This document shows, in pieces, positions 10,607 through 20,350 of a stretch of 64,000 nucleotides of DNA. The DNA is from Gonocerus acuteangulatus. Taxonomy: Eukaryota > Arthropoda > Insecta > Hemiptera > Coreidae. The translations under genes were made by a program, and so were the position numbers. The notes beneath the pieces were generated by a model that was not told the origin of the DNA, did no database searches, and was given only the letters and a program-made list of their open reading frames with translations. The stretch's first letter is position 1. The number at the start of each line of letters is the position of its first letter. The stretch covers positions 40,268,836 through 40,332,835 of the forward strand of contig OX328125.1 in the NCBI GenBank assembly GCA_946811695.1, given 5' to 3'.

Positions 10607-11605
10607 TAGAGTTCTAAGGCATATTGGTGATCTGAAACTACTCCTGAGCGAGTCCAAACCACAAATCATTGCACTACAGGAAACACACCTTCAACAAGGT
10701 AAGGATGTCAGCATACATGGCTATTCCCTCTATAGGAGAGACTACTCCTTGGGTGGTAGAGCTTGTGGCGGAGTTGCGATATTTGTAGAGCATAGCATCC
10801 ACAGCGAACCTGTTCCGCTGAAGACGACTATCCAAGCAGTAGCTGTCTCAGTACATTTTCCATTCCGTCTAACTGTATGTTCTGATTATCTTCCGCCAAG
10901 TGAGCCCATAGACGTTCACGAACTCAATGACTTACTGACACGATTACCGCCTCCTTTATTATTGTTAGGGGACCTTAATGCAAAGAGCGAAATGTGGCGT
11001 TCACAGACCGACAATAGTAAAGGAGTCCAACTACAGAATGTATTTGAACAGAACGACTTGTTATGCCTCAACACTGACTCACTGACTCACCGACTCACCT
11101 CTGTCCAAGGACAGGGACATTCACAAACATAGACGTAGCTTTATGTACACCTTCAGTTTATACACGTTTTTCATGGGCAGTGAATAGTGACTCTCATGGG
11201 AGCGATCATTTTCCCATTTTTGTCGGACAGAATACATTCCCGCCCACCTTTAGTGGAATAAAACGATACAACACAAAAAAAGCTGACTGGGACATTTTCC
11301 GAAGCCACGTTACTACCGGACTAATGATTTCACAAACAAAGACAATTGATGAACTGAACTCGGTAATCATTGAAGCAGCAAACGCAAGCACACCAATGAC
11401 AACGAACACATACAGAAAAGCACCTGTTCCTTGGTGGAACGATGATTGCAGGACAGCGATTAGAAATCGGAGAAGAGCACTTAATTTATTCCGTAGGAAC
11501 CCATCTGACGTGAACCATCAAAATTATAAAAGAGAAAAGGCGAAGGCCCAGTGGACTGTGAGAAACAGTAAAAAGAAATGTTGGATAGATTTTTATCGAA
11601 TCTGA
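10581..11605 (+). pseudogene. LINE ORF2: endonuclease domain
   Basis: ORF2 begins MSVLQWNINRVLRHIGDLK, followed by the catalytic ALQETHL motif of AP-type LINE endonucleases, GGRACGGVAIFV and LLLGDLNAKSEMW (the G-D-F-N-A block). After a frameshift near 11115 the C-terminal motif SDSHGSDHFPIF (the S-D-H catalytic block) appears in another frame, followed by WWNDDCRTAIRNRRRALNLF, the linker towards RT. The domain nicks the target DNA to prime reverse transcription. All three catalytic blocks are present but split between frames, so this copy is inactive. Confidence 0.9.
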
Positions 11606-13431
11606 ACAGAAATACACCCAAACAAGAAATATGGACAAAGATAAAACAGATACAACATAAGAACTACAGACCGCCAATAACAGGAATCAAATACTTAAAC
11701 ACTACTATAACTGACCAGACAGAAATCAGTAATTTAATAGGCAGACATTTTGCCACAATATCCAGCAACGAGAACTACACGGACCAATTTTTGCAATACA
11801 AAAATAACGTAGAAATGAATATCCTTCCCATTACGAACAACATGACCACCCTTTGAATGATCCGTTTACTTTAGACGAACTAAAACATGCACTGTTGACT
11901 GCACCTGGCCTGACGGACCAACTTACGATTTGTATAAAAATCTACCCAACATAGGCCTCGTCACTCTTTTAAATATACTTAACGAAATCTTTCAAAGCGG
12001 TGCCTATCCTCACTTCTGGAATGACTCTATAGTTATACCAGTATTAAAGCAAAGAAAAGATAACAATTTACCCTCAAGTTTTAGGCCCATAAGTATGACA
12101 AACTGTTGTGGGAAAATACTGGAGAAGATAGTAAATAAAAGAATTATATGGTTCTTAGAAAAGAATAACCTTCTCTCAGTATTTCAATGTGGGTTTAGGC
12201 CAATGCATTCTACCATGCACCACATTGCTAGGCTTGAAAATGATATTTTAGATGCCTTTCAAAACAAAAGCTCCGTAATAGCGGTGTCATTGGACCTGGA
12301 AAAAGCCTATGACAGAGTGTGGAGACGACTAATACTGGCTCAGCTACTAGAATGGGGTGTACAAGGCCAAGTCATGCTTTACTTGAACAGCTATCTTTCC
12401 CGAAGATCATTCAGAGTGAGAATAGGTACTGCTCTTTCAGATGAGTTTTTACAGGAGAATGGAGTGCCTCAAGGAGGTGTGCTGAGTACGACTGTCTTTA
12501 ATATCGCAATAAATTCCGTCACTAGATGTATAACTCAAGGAGTGTCGTATTGCCTGTATGCTGATGACCTCCTCATCTACACGACATACACAGATATCAA
12601 GACGGGTAAACTACAGATACAGAACACATTAAATAACTTAGATAAGTGGTCCTCTTTTACAGGATTTAAGTTTTCCAGAGACAAAACGAAATACATAATA
12701 TTCTCTAGAAAAAGAGCAAATCAAAGAGCTCACTTAACATTACATCAGACAATCATTGACAAAACCGACTTACTGACTTTCCTAGGTATGACACTAGACA
12801 AAAAACTAACATGGTTACCCCATCTAAAATGACTTCTCACCAAATGCAAAAAGTCATTGAATTTGTTAAGAATCCTTAGTAACACCAAATGGGGTGCTGA
12901 CAAATGCACCATGCTTACATTCTATCGATCTTACACCAGGTCTCTTCTGGATTATGGATGTATAGCATATTCATCTGCCAGTCCTACAACCTTAAGACTA
13001 CTCGACACTATACACAACACAGGACCCAGGCTTGTCACAGGAGCTTTCAGAACCAGCCCTTCAGATAGCCTTTGCGCCTTGGCAGGAGAACCCCCACTGC
13101 AGTACAGGCGTGCAATGTTGTGCTCTTCATTTTATATCAAATCAAAAGGACTTGAAACGCCGTGTGTTAATTGTTTTCTAGAGAATGTCAATTTCAATAA
13201 ATACCTCGAATTAAATTCGAAAAGAAAACCTTTTATAGTAAGATCTCTAGAAGGCAGAAGGAATTCAATTATAAGAGAATCTACAATTCTTAAAAACAAA
13301 TTCACCGACACACCACCCTGGAAATTAAGGAACTTAAGGATTGACTTGACTCTGACGAAATACAAAAAGACAGAACCGACCTCCTCACTATTTTATAAAA
13401 ATACAATTAACACCATAATAAGACAAAATCC
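11578..13431 (+). pseudogene. LINE ORF2: reverse transcriptase domain
   Basis: RT blocks run in order: FWNDSIVIPVLKQ, SFRPISMTNCCGKILEKI, FQCGFRPMHSTMHHIARLE, AVSLDLEKAYDRVWRR (first catalytic Asp), NGVPQGGVLSTTVFNIAIN, CLYADDLLIY (YADD catalytic pair), GFKFSRDKTKYIIF and LTFLGMTLDKKLTWLPHLK. The thumb and connection (WGADKCTMLTFYRSYTRSLL, DYGCIAYSSA, RLVTGAFRTSPSDSLCALAG) closely fit I-clade elements. Frameshifts are near 11590 and 11906, and a TGA stop lies at 12830-12832 with the frame continuing beyond it. Confidence 0.92.
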
Positions 13432-13553
13432 AAGAACATTATTCACTTATACCGACGGATCCAAGACGGAATCTGGGACAGGGGCGGCTGCCATTGTAAA
13501 TGACGTTACGTACCAAATGAAATTGCCAGAACCAACGACTAGGGGAGACTGTT

Positions 13554-13948
13554 GTACCTTGATCACAGTGTACCTTGGACCATCCTTTAGTTTCTTGACA
13601 GGTCCTGCCAGCTACATGCTGGAACTGTACTTAGACAATGTTTACTTAGTAGAGACCAAGCAACAGGTGAGAATCGTTGTCCATGTGCTACTGTTTTCGT
13701 GGAAATTAGAAATACATTTTTTTTGCTCAAAAAGTAACAAGTTTTGGTTTTACTGTTTATTTTTTTTAAAGGTTGACAATTGTGTTTTGGGTTTGAAAGC
13801 AATTTCTACTAAATAACTGCTTATTGGTGAGTAATTTGTTATGCTATGTATCAGTTTTAAACTTAACCTTGTATGTTGAGAAGGCCTAGGCTGGAAAAGC
13901 GTACCATCGTGTACCTTGGATCATAGCAACATCCTGTACCATTGATCA
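13554..13948 (+). promoter_or_regulatory. left subterminal motif cluster of the DNA transposon
   Basis: Copies of GTACCTTGGATCA-like sequence lie at 13554 (GTACCTTGATCA), 13570 (GTACCTTGGACCA), 13911 (GTACCTTGGATCA) and 13936 (GTACCATTGATCA). Four matching copies sit near the right end. Two pairs per end, one in or beside the TIR and one about 350 bp inside, suggest transposase binding sites; that role is inferred. Confidence 0.6.
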
Positions 13949-14059
13949 ATGATCATAGGTACATTATGTTACTATTATTTTTTTTTGAAAAAACATGAAA
14001 ATAAAAGAAAGCGTGGCATGAAAAAGTTTGAATTTGACAGTGAATCAGAAAATTAAGAT

Positions 14060-14428
14060 GTGGATTTGGCTTCGGACGATGAAGATGATGCAATGGAAAC
14101 AATGAACCAAGAAATCAATGAAATGCAAGAAGAAATCAATTTTGAAAGAGAGACATTTGAAGAGGGGGAATATGTTATGGTACGATTTAGCAAAAAGAAT
14201 GGGCCACCAGTGCACTACGTAGGGAAAATTATGTCCAAAGATCAACATCATTTTGAATATCAGATTAAATTCTACAAACGAATTGGAAATAGCAACAAAT
14301 TTGTGAGAGAATCCGAAGAAATATTTGATGTTGTAGCAGAAGATATTGTTGTAAAACTGCCAACTCCAATAGAATTAAGTGGATCGGCAAGAACTGATGG
14401 GCAGTTGTGGATCCAAGTAGACTTTTAA
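14060..14428 (+). CDS. acidic transposase-tail-like ORF in the DNA transposon
   Basis: A frame of 122 codons. The N-terminal third is very acidic (LASDDEDDAMETMNQEINEM). It is followed by a compact segment FEEGEYVMVRFSKKNGPPVH then YVGKI, and ends GQLWIQVDF. The G-x-Y-V-x-V-x-[FY] ... YVGKI ... DF pattern resembles the C-terminal module that follows the DDE domain in many pogo/Jerky-like and related invertebrate transposase genes; this is recalled family knowledge and not a search result. The frame is unusually intact for a 1.4-kb deletion derivative. The ATG at 14060 is a reconstruction limit: the frame is closed by a TAA just before it (14052-14057 region), so the exon or gene start may be elsewhere. 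Confidence 0.5.
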   Translation: MDLASDDEDDAMETMNQEINEMQEEINFERETFEEGEYVMVRFSKKNGPPVHYVGKIMSKDQHHFEYQIKFYKRIGNSNKFVRESEEIFDVVAEDIVVKLPTPIELSGSARTDGQLWIQVDF

Positions 14429-14666
14429 TGTTAAATGATTTAATTTAATAATTTTGAGTCAAATTTAATTTACATAGGTACTCAATTTTTCTAATTACTA
14501 GTTATATGATTCATACTGTAAATAATTGCATATGTTTGTAAATAAAAATTAGGCTATACTTTAATGCAATCTTGATTATTTGTCTAATGAAACAATAAAA
14601 TACAAATTTCTATAAAAAATGTTATTATTAATACATATTATCTTCCTTATAGGTACTTGACGTTGA

Positions 14667-14897
14667 TGATCCAAGGTACACTAGGGCGTGATCCATGGTA
14701 CATTATGGTCTTGTACCATTGATCACGTATGAATAAAAGATAAATTATTTTTTTTCTATCCAACCGTTTAATATTCAAATCCTCAAAAAATACATGTTGT
14801 GTAGAAATAATTGCGCTATTAGGAGGGAGTTTTCTGTTGGAATATTTAGGAAAATGGCTTTTAAAAAAATATATAAGTAAATTTTGATCCAAGGTAC
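14667..14897 (-). promoter_or_regulatory. right subterminal motif cluster of the DNA transposon
   Basis: TGATCCAAGGTAC at 14667 and 14885 and TGATCCATGGTAC at 14689 are reverse complements of the left-end motif; GTACCATTGATCA at 14713 is in direct orientation. Together with the left cluster the element has eight copies. Confidence 0.6.
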
Positions 14898-15594
14898 AAC
14901 AGTCTCCCCTATATACACCGCAGAACTTTACGGAATACTTTTGGCACTGACTAACGTTCATAATGCAGACACTGACATGATTACAGTTTGTACGGATTCT
15001 TTAAGTTCCTTAATGTCATTACAGAACATTTATAACACACACCCTATTATTCACCAGATATTTACACAAATTAACATTCTTCAAAACGAAAACAAACATA
15101 TTACATTGTTTTGGCTACCCGGACACGAGGACATCGATATGAGTACAGCAGTGGACGTACAGGCAAAACTGGCTACAAACCGATCCATACCAGACATAAA
15201 CACTGTGACGTCATCAGACTTGACTAAAACCTTACGAACTAACACACTGTTCGAATGGGGAAAAAATTGGTTTAAAAGTAATTGCAAATTAAGAGAAATT
15301 AAAAATACGACCAAAGCCTGGGTAAAAGAACAATTCTCTCGTAGAGACGAAGTAATTATATCCAGGCTTCGGATAGGACACACCCAACTCACCCATTCGT
15401 ACTTACTAGACAAAACAGAAAGACCCCTTTGTCGACAATGCAACAGAACTGTCAAACATATACTGACCGACTGCAGACAACGCAGCAACTTGACGATTCC
15501 TTATGACTTACATGATTTACTGACAGAGGGTAGTCCATACATCCACATACTTCTTACACATCTCAAATCAACGCTCTTTTATTCCAAGATATAA

Positions 15595-15874
15595 CTATAT
15601 GTCTCCTACGATCGAAATGATTTTTGTCCTTTTTTTTTTTTGTTATTTTATTTATTATTTATTTATGTTTTTTTTTTTGTTTTTTTTTTTCTTTTCTCCA
15701 TTAGTTTTTATTCTATATGAATAATTTTGTTGCCTTATAATTTCCTCTTGTCTTATTTTCTTTATTACTTTTTTTTTTTATTACAATCAGACTGCGACAT
15801 TAACGGACCTTGATTCTGCTATCCATATGAGTTTATCGTTACAGTCACGGAACTCATAATTAATAAAATAAATA
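15595..15874 (+). other. LINE 3' UTR and tail
   Basis: T-rich non-coding sequence with several runs of 9 to 12 T, ending in an ATAAAATAAATAAAT-type tail directly before the target-site duplication. A TAA/TAAA tail is usual for I elements. No structure is evident by eye. Confidence 0.8.
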
Positions 15875-15889
15875 AATAATAATCCATTT

Positions 15890-16408
15890 GACGTAAAAAA
15901 TTCTATAGATTTAAAACATAAATTAGAAATGATGACAGTAATCTCTGGTTATAAGTTGGTTTCCTTCGATGTTGTTAATATGTTCCCAAATATTCCGGTG
16001 GACTTGGCTATCAAACTTATTGGCAAAAATTGGGATAAAATTGTAGAACTAACTAAAATAAAAGACAAAAACCTGTTTATAGATGGTATTAAATTATGTA
16101 CAAAGGATGGATATTTCAAGTTTAACAATAGAATTTATAAACAAAAATTTGGAGTACAAATGGGCAACCACTTATCTGTTTCTATTAGTGGAATTGTAAT
16201 GAACCACATATTAGAAGAAATCATAAATGACTGTAACATTCATATCCAATTTCTTTATAAATATGTGGATGATTTATTAATTTGTGTACATGAAAACGAT
16301 ATAGATAGACTCTTCCAGTTTTTTAATAATAAGACGAATTTAGGGTTCTCTTTAGAAATTGAAAATGAAAACAAAATTATGTTTTTAGATATAGAAATAA
16401 TTCGATAA
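15890..16408 (+). pseudogene. PLE reverse transcriptase, C-terminal part
   Basis: The PLE frame resumes directly after the duplicated target. Motifs: LVSFDVVNMFPNIPVDLA (catalytic Asp of the palm), YKQKFGVQMGNHLSVSISGI (the G-x-x-M-G block; His and Val replace the usual Pro and Pro), FLYKYVDDLLICV (the YVDD catalytic pair) and GFSLEIENENKIMFLDIEII. The frame ends at a TAA (16406-16408), but PLE-type sequence continues in a different frame after a short aberrant patch of about 25 bp. A short deletion or replacement has removed the segment that normally follows the F-L-D-[IL] motif. Confidence 0.92.
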
Positions 16409-17461
16409 CTGACGGCGCTTCTGCGAACATCACCAAAATATTTAAATGAAATAACAAATAAACTCAAAACTATATTTAGAGATAATAACTACCCTGAGGA
16501 AATTATAAATAAAGAAATTAAAAGAGCTGAAAGAAATGTTTTTTACAAAAGGAAATTGGATGTGAAGAAAAATTTAAATTTAATCAATTTTGACTTGAAT
16601 GTTTTTAATTTTACGGACGACTATTTTTATGGAGACTCTGATAGTAAACGGAAAAGGGATGACACTGAACATATAGGTACTGACAATTCTAATAGGAGCA
16701 AAAGAGTTAAATTAACTGAACCAAAACTGACTGTTGCAACAGACAACACCAACCATACTCTGAAACGTAAACTTCAGGATACACAAACAATAGACGACAT
16801 AAAAGGCAACCAAGAGAAAAGAAGAAAATTAATACAAAGTAAAATTTATGATTTTTTTGACGATAGGAAAACAAACATTTTAAATACAAGCAGAGTTGTA
16901 GCAGATAAACTCATACACAATGAACATATTTATAAACAGAAATTGGATAATGACAGTAAAGATATGAAAACTTTAGAGCTGGTTAATTATATTACCTTTC
17001 GTTATAATCCCATAATTGCCAATGAGATAAAACAAAAATGTAAAGACCTAGGAAGAATCTCCTGGATATATCACAACAAAATCGTAAAAAGCTACAGCCG
17101 AATTAAAGATGATTTAAAAGAAAGGGAAACCAAATATAACATATATCAAATTGATTGTGCAATGTGTGATAAGGTGTATGTAGGAGAATCGGGACAACTT
17201 TTAAAAAAGAGAATCAAACAACATGCCAAAAACCTTGACGAGAAAGACAACAAGACTTCATTGGTGGATCATGCGATACAATATAGCCACACATTTACTT
17301 TTGACGCGGTAAAGATATTAAGTAAAGAGAAAAACCCAATAAAAAGAAAAATTAAGGAAAATATACACATAATTAAAAATAGGAAAAAGGCCGTCAACAA
17401 AAAAACAGATATTAAATACCTGGATAAAATATTTTTTAATTTAATAAACAAGACGACTTAA
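16409..17461 (+). pseudogene. PLE linker and GIY-YIG endonuclease
   Basis: After the break the PLE sequence continues (PKYLNEITNKLKTIFRDNNY, YPEEIINKEIKRAE), then a roughly 130-residue charged linker with several basic clusters (SKRKRDD, SKRVKLT, LKRKLQD, EKRRKLI). The ITFRYNPIIANEIKQKC segment and the endonuclease follow: YNIYQIDCAMCDKVYVGESG contains the I-Y...Y-V-G pair and the CxxC typical of PLE GIY-YIG domains, then LLKKRIKQHAKNL and DHAIQYSHTFTF. The domain would nick target DNA. The open stretch 16556-17461 is intact, but it is separated from RT by the 16408 break. The same domain recurs at 60526-61095. Confidence 0.92.
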
Positions 17462-17760
17462 AAAAAAAAAAATTATAAAATGACAAAAACTTCTTTTGGA
17501 AAATCGACATTTACCCTAAAACAATCGATTTTAAACAGCTGATACCCAGTAGACATGATTGATCTTATCAGTCCAGACGTGGCCCTACCTGCGGAAGGTT
17601 CTCTAATGGATAGGCTGTAACCATATTTTATTTTATTTAGATTAAGTGCTCCTGAAGAGGCGTCACAGCGACGTGAAACATGTAGAGCCATAAATAAAAG
17701 AGTACAGAAGAAAGAAAGTGTGTTTTTATAAAATTGACCTTCTGCCACAGACGAATATAT
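17462..17760 (+). other. PLE 3' terminal region
   Basis: Non-coding end of the element. It shares with the locus at 54526-54862 a stretch containing GACG(T/A)GGCCCTAC and GGAAGGT, a hammerhead, AATAAAA(G)AGT(G) and a final TTGACCTTC(T/C)GCC. This defines the 3' module of this PLE family. Confidence 0.75.
17648..17688 (+). ncRNA. hammerhead ribozyme motif in the PLE 3' end
   Basis: All conserved parts are visible: stem I GCTC (17648-17651) pairs with GAGC (17685-17688); core CTGAAGA (17652-17658) fits CUGANGA; stem II GCGTC/GACGT has loop ACAGC with one G-U pair; core GAAA (17675-17678); a two-pair stem III in ACATGT; and cleavage-site A at 17684. Very short stem III and stem I open to flanks are the form described for Penelope-like elements, where cleavage may need tandem copies. 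Confidence 0.85.
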
Positions 17761-19180
17761 TGGAAAAATAGGGTCACTGTCTTATAATTTCAAATAATAT
17801 TCCCAAACGCTTCAGACTAAAAACCAAACGTTTTCTGTAATTAAATGTTTTTTTGGGTTATGCTTTTTTTTTTTCTTCTTTTTTTTGTGAGGCTGCTCTG
17901 GAGCACAAGCAAAATATACTTTGTACTTTATTTTTTTTTTGATTGCCTTGTTGGTACGAGCGCATTTCTTTAGCCAATTAGTATACTAAAGTCAAGTTCA
18001 AACGAATATCTTACAATATTGATTTTTTTGAGTTATTAAATTAAAAAGATTTGAATAAATTTGGTATAAATTCATTTTAATTTTAAGTATAGCCTTCCTA
18101 AGGAATTAATCTTCAACCTGATTTGCTTATACTTTCATATTTATTTATTATAAGATGAAATAATCGGATCATGTGTAAGTAGAAATACAGGTCTAAAAGA
18201 AAACTTTAAATATTTGGTCTGCGAACTGTTACTGATAAGAGACACAGCCTTAACAATTATAGATAAGCCAGCTGTGCAGATGTTGATAACTCATTCACGC
18301 CTACAGACTACAAAAAAAACTGTTCGTTTATCACCTTTTTGTAACGTTCTTGTAACTATTTTAACTTAAAAAAAATCATTTTACGACCTATTAAAATTAA
18401 AAAGTTGGGGTTCGATAGTATCAGAGTCGAATTCAAATAATTAAGTCTGATATTTTCTTTCCAAATTAACACGCCCAGTTACTATTAGTTTATTCCAGGA
18501 CATATGTAGTACCTATGACAGATTCTGAACCGTTAAAACTAACTGCGATCAGTAACTACTATCTTGTAGATCCCTTTATGCCTCTCCTTATATACTTATC
18601 GATTCTTGGTATTATAGATATTTTGGAGCAATTTTACCTTAAATAAGCGGTACTGATCGGTGAACCTTTCAACTTCATGGGATTATCAGATTTCTTCACC
18701 TAATAAGCCCATTTCTTCCAGGCAATTCCAATATTTTGCCCTCCACTGATTCCATGCTTTCTACTTTCTATTTTCAACTGGGGCTCAAGTCCGAGCTTTT
18801 CATGGAAAAAAAAATATAAATTTAATTATGTAACTTTATTTAATCGTTTAATGTTTATAAAAAATAATCGTCCAGAGTTTACAATGTTGTATAGCACTGA
18901 AACAACACCTATTATACAGCGAAACCTTTACCTACATTGGAATGCTCAGTGCAATGCCGAGCATAAACAAATAATCTTTTAAAACTAAGAAATAATTAAA
19001 TAAAACATTACTCTTAAAAAGGAATGGGTGGAAATTAAATAACATATAACATATCGATTACAGAGTTTGGGGACCTAAAAACAGCAGGCAATTTTTTGAA
19101 TGCTCATACCGTAAAAAGACTCAAAAAATGTCATCACGTCTAGTATGTTAGCAAAACTGTTTTTTTATAATATCTAACGC
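17761..19180. other. non-coding AT-rich sequence
   Basis: No supported gene, RNA or repeat. T runs are frequent, and no long open frame has coding character. Confidence 0.55.
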
Positions 19181-19269
19181 TTGTGTTGTTATTTAGCGTT
19201 AAACCTCGTTTTTCTTCTTTTTTTTAATTTTTTTTTAATTTATTTATTCAGAATTTACAACAATGTAAA

Positions 19270-19500
19270 AATACATTACATTAAAAAACCTCAAATTCAG
19301 TGGTTTCTGCCAGGACGATGGGACGTCTATATGTTAGCTGCCTACTGTTGGATGCTCAAGAGGGATAGAGACAACGCTGGAAAACGAAAACGTTTGCGAA
19401 GAAGTATAAAAGATAAGAAGAAAAGCACAAGCAAACAGAAATACAGTTTTTAGGCATTTTGTTTGTTAGTTTGTATCTAATAAATATTATGTACATTCTA
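19270..19500 (+). CDS. exon-like segment with basic C-terminus and poly(A) signal
   Basis: A frame ending at TAG 19451-19453 encodes a segment with balanced composition, IQWFLPGRWDVYMLAAYCWM then LKRDRDNAGKRKRLRRSIKD and further Lys-rich residues to KQKYSF. This is unlike the Phe/Leu/Ile-only translations of the surrounding AT-rich DNA. An AATAAA signal follows at about 19480. The part upstream of 19270 is low-complexity T-rich sequence and probably not coding, so this would be a terminal exon or a retroelement remnant. I do not recognise the protein. Confidence 0.3.
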
Positions 19501-19677
19501 CATTTTTGTGTTTTTATGTGCACACCCTTCATATATTTTTATCAAGAAAAGTGTAAGTGAGGGACAAAAAATGCGGTCGTTTTTGGATTCAGTTGGAGAG
19601 TATTTTATTCATTCCTATATCTTTTAAAGTAATCATGTACGATTATTGTGTTAATTTATGCTTAGCTCTCCTACAGG

Positions 19678-19776
19678 CGTTCAAGTGGCAAATGGACGAG
19701 CCCAAGCCGTGATCAAGCTTTTGCTGGGACCAGCTTATAAAGTAAAGTTGAAAAATTTAGATTGCCATATTCTTGT
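19678..19776 (+). CDS. possible short exon
   Basis: After a polypyrimidine stretch and CAG (19668-19677) a frame reads GVQVANGRAQAVIKLLLGPA then YKVK, which is non-repetitive and coding-like. A GTAAAG donor-like site lies at 19740. No family recognised; about 35 codons is too short to be sure. Confidence 0.2.
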
Positions 19777-19959
19777 TAAGAAATAAAATAAAATTGAAAT
19801 ATCTACTTGATGACACATCTTATCATTTGCCCCCCCCCCCAAAAAAAAAAGTGTATTTATGTAGGTGTCCAGCAGAAAGGACTTTTTATTTTTGTACAAA
19901 GGAGGAAAAACGTTTTGAAATAAATATTTCGTTAATTGTTAATGTAATAATATTCATTA

Positions 19960-20153
19960 GTGGATGAGAATTCTTCCGGAAATGGGGAAACCGCTACACA
20001 TTGGGAACGAATAATTATAACAACGCTAATGGAGGAAAGAAATTCTCTCCTTAATCATATTCATTTTTACAAAGAAATAAACACAAATCAGTCTAATTGG
20101 ATAATTAAAGTGAAACAAGTCATGCAAAATTCCTTCAATCGAAATACCTTATA
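19960..20153 (+). CDS. possible terminal exon, helical protein segment
   Basis: Following an AG at 19959-19960 that could be a splice acceptor, 63 codons run to TAA (20152-20154): DENSSGNGETATHWERIIIT, then TLMEERNSLLNHIHFYKEIN and a Trp/Ile/Lys-rich end. The heptad-like spacing of Leu/Ile and mixed charge suggest a real amphipathic helix. There is no recognised family and no nearby partner exon in the same frame apart from the 19678 candidate. Confidence 0.27.
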
Positions 20154-20199
20154 AATTACAAAGTACTTGCACAAATCTTTTTCAATTTTCTCCTTTCTA

Positions 20200-20203
<4 letters not shown>

Positions 20204-20246
<43 letters not shown>

Positions 20247-20286
20247 TATATATATAAATATATATAAAAAATAAATAAAAAATGTT

Positions 20287-20330
<44 letters not shown>
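20204..20330. repeat. (TA)n tracts left of a SINE
   Basis: Two TA tracts are separated by an AAATAAATAAAAAATGTTCTT segment. A TA tract with the inverted complement of that segment (AAGAACAATTTTTATTTATT) lies on the other side of the SINE at 20692-20775. Confidence 0.9.

Positions 20331-20350
<20 letters not shown>

Larger units (their letters stand above)
13542..14909 (+). mobile_element. TA-flanked TIR DNA transposon, 1,368 bp, inside the LINE
   Basis: The terminal inverted repeats start GGGGAGACTGTTGTACCTTG on both ends (identical for 20 bp, then a 1-bp indel and further identity GATCA). They are flanked by a TA duplication at 13540-13541 and 14910-14911, as in the Tc1/mariner-pogo superfamily. 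Inside is one ORF (14060-14428) that looks like the C-terminal tail of a transposase; no DDE/D domain is present, so the copy is non-autonomous. Eight GTACC-type subterminal motifs are arranged four at each end. Confidence 0.92.
13432..15594 (+). pseudogene. LINE ORF2: RNase H domain and C-terminal zinc finger, split by a DNA transposon
   Basis: The RNase H1-type domain starts FTYTDGSKTESGTGAAAI (first catalytic Asp) and is cut at 13541 by the TA-flanked transposon. It resumes at 14912 with YTAELYGILLAL (catalytic Glu) and VCTDSLSSLMSL (second Asp). The fourth region, usually G-H-x-G-x-x-G-N-x-x-A-D, reads GHEDIDMSTAVDVQA and is divergent. Then come IISRLRIGHTQLTHSYLL and a CCHC finger CRQCNRTVKHILTDC, typical of I-clade ends. 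Without the transposon the frame reads Pro-Thr-Thr-Ile-Tyr with no shift. RNase H removes the RNA strand during second-strand synthesis. Confidence 0.93.
8843..15889 (+). mobile_element. I-clade non-LTR retrotransposon (LINE) with RNase H, inserted in the PLE
   Basis: The element is bounded by AATAATAATCCATTT at 8828-8842 and 15875-15889, a 15-bp target-site duplication; its 3' end is a TAAA/TAA-rich tail, as in I elements. Order of parts: gag-like ORF1 with three zinc knuckles (8879-10085), an unrecognised hydrophobic ORF (10082-10606), apurinic-type endonuclease (10581-11605), RT (11578-13431), RNase H plus C-terminal zinc finger (13432-15594, itself interrupted at 13542-14909), and a T-rich 3' UTR. 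Frameshifts in ORF1, EN and RT plus one stop codon show it is dead. RNase H presence and RT block sequences favour the I group over Jockey or CR1. Confidence 0.92.
8311..17760 (+). mobile_element. Penelope-like element (GIY-YIG class), interrupted by a LINE
   Basis: Coding pieces at 8318-8842, 15890-16408 and 16409-17461 together give a PLE-type reverse transcriptase followed by a GIY-YIG endonuclease; the 3' end carries a hammerhead motif (17648-17688). The 7,032-bp insert between the first two pieces is an I-clade LINE bounded by a 15-bp duplication, and the PLE codon phase (Pro-Phe) continues across it. The true ends are uncertain. The 3' end probably lies near TTGACCTTCTGCC (17735-17747), a motif shared with PLE termini at 39000 and 54831. 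The 5' end shows no recognised terminal repeat and is likely truncated. Confidence 0.88.

Noticed and set aside
15081..15488. 135-codon minus-strand open frame
   Set aside because: Shadow of the RNase H coding sequence on the plus strand.
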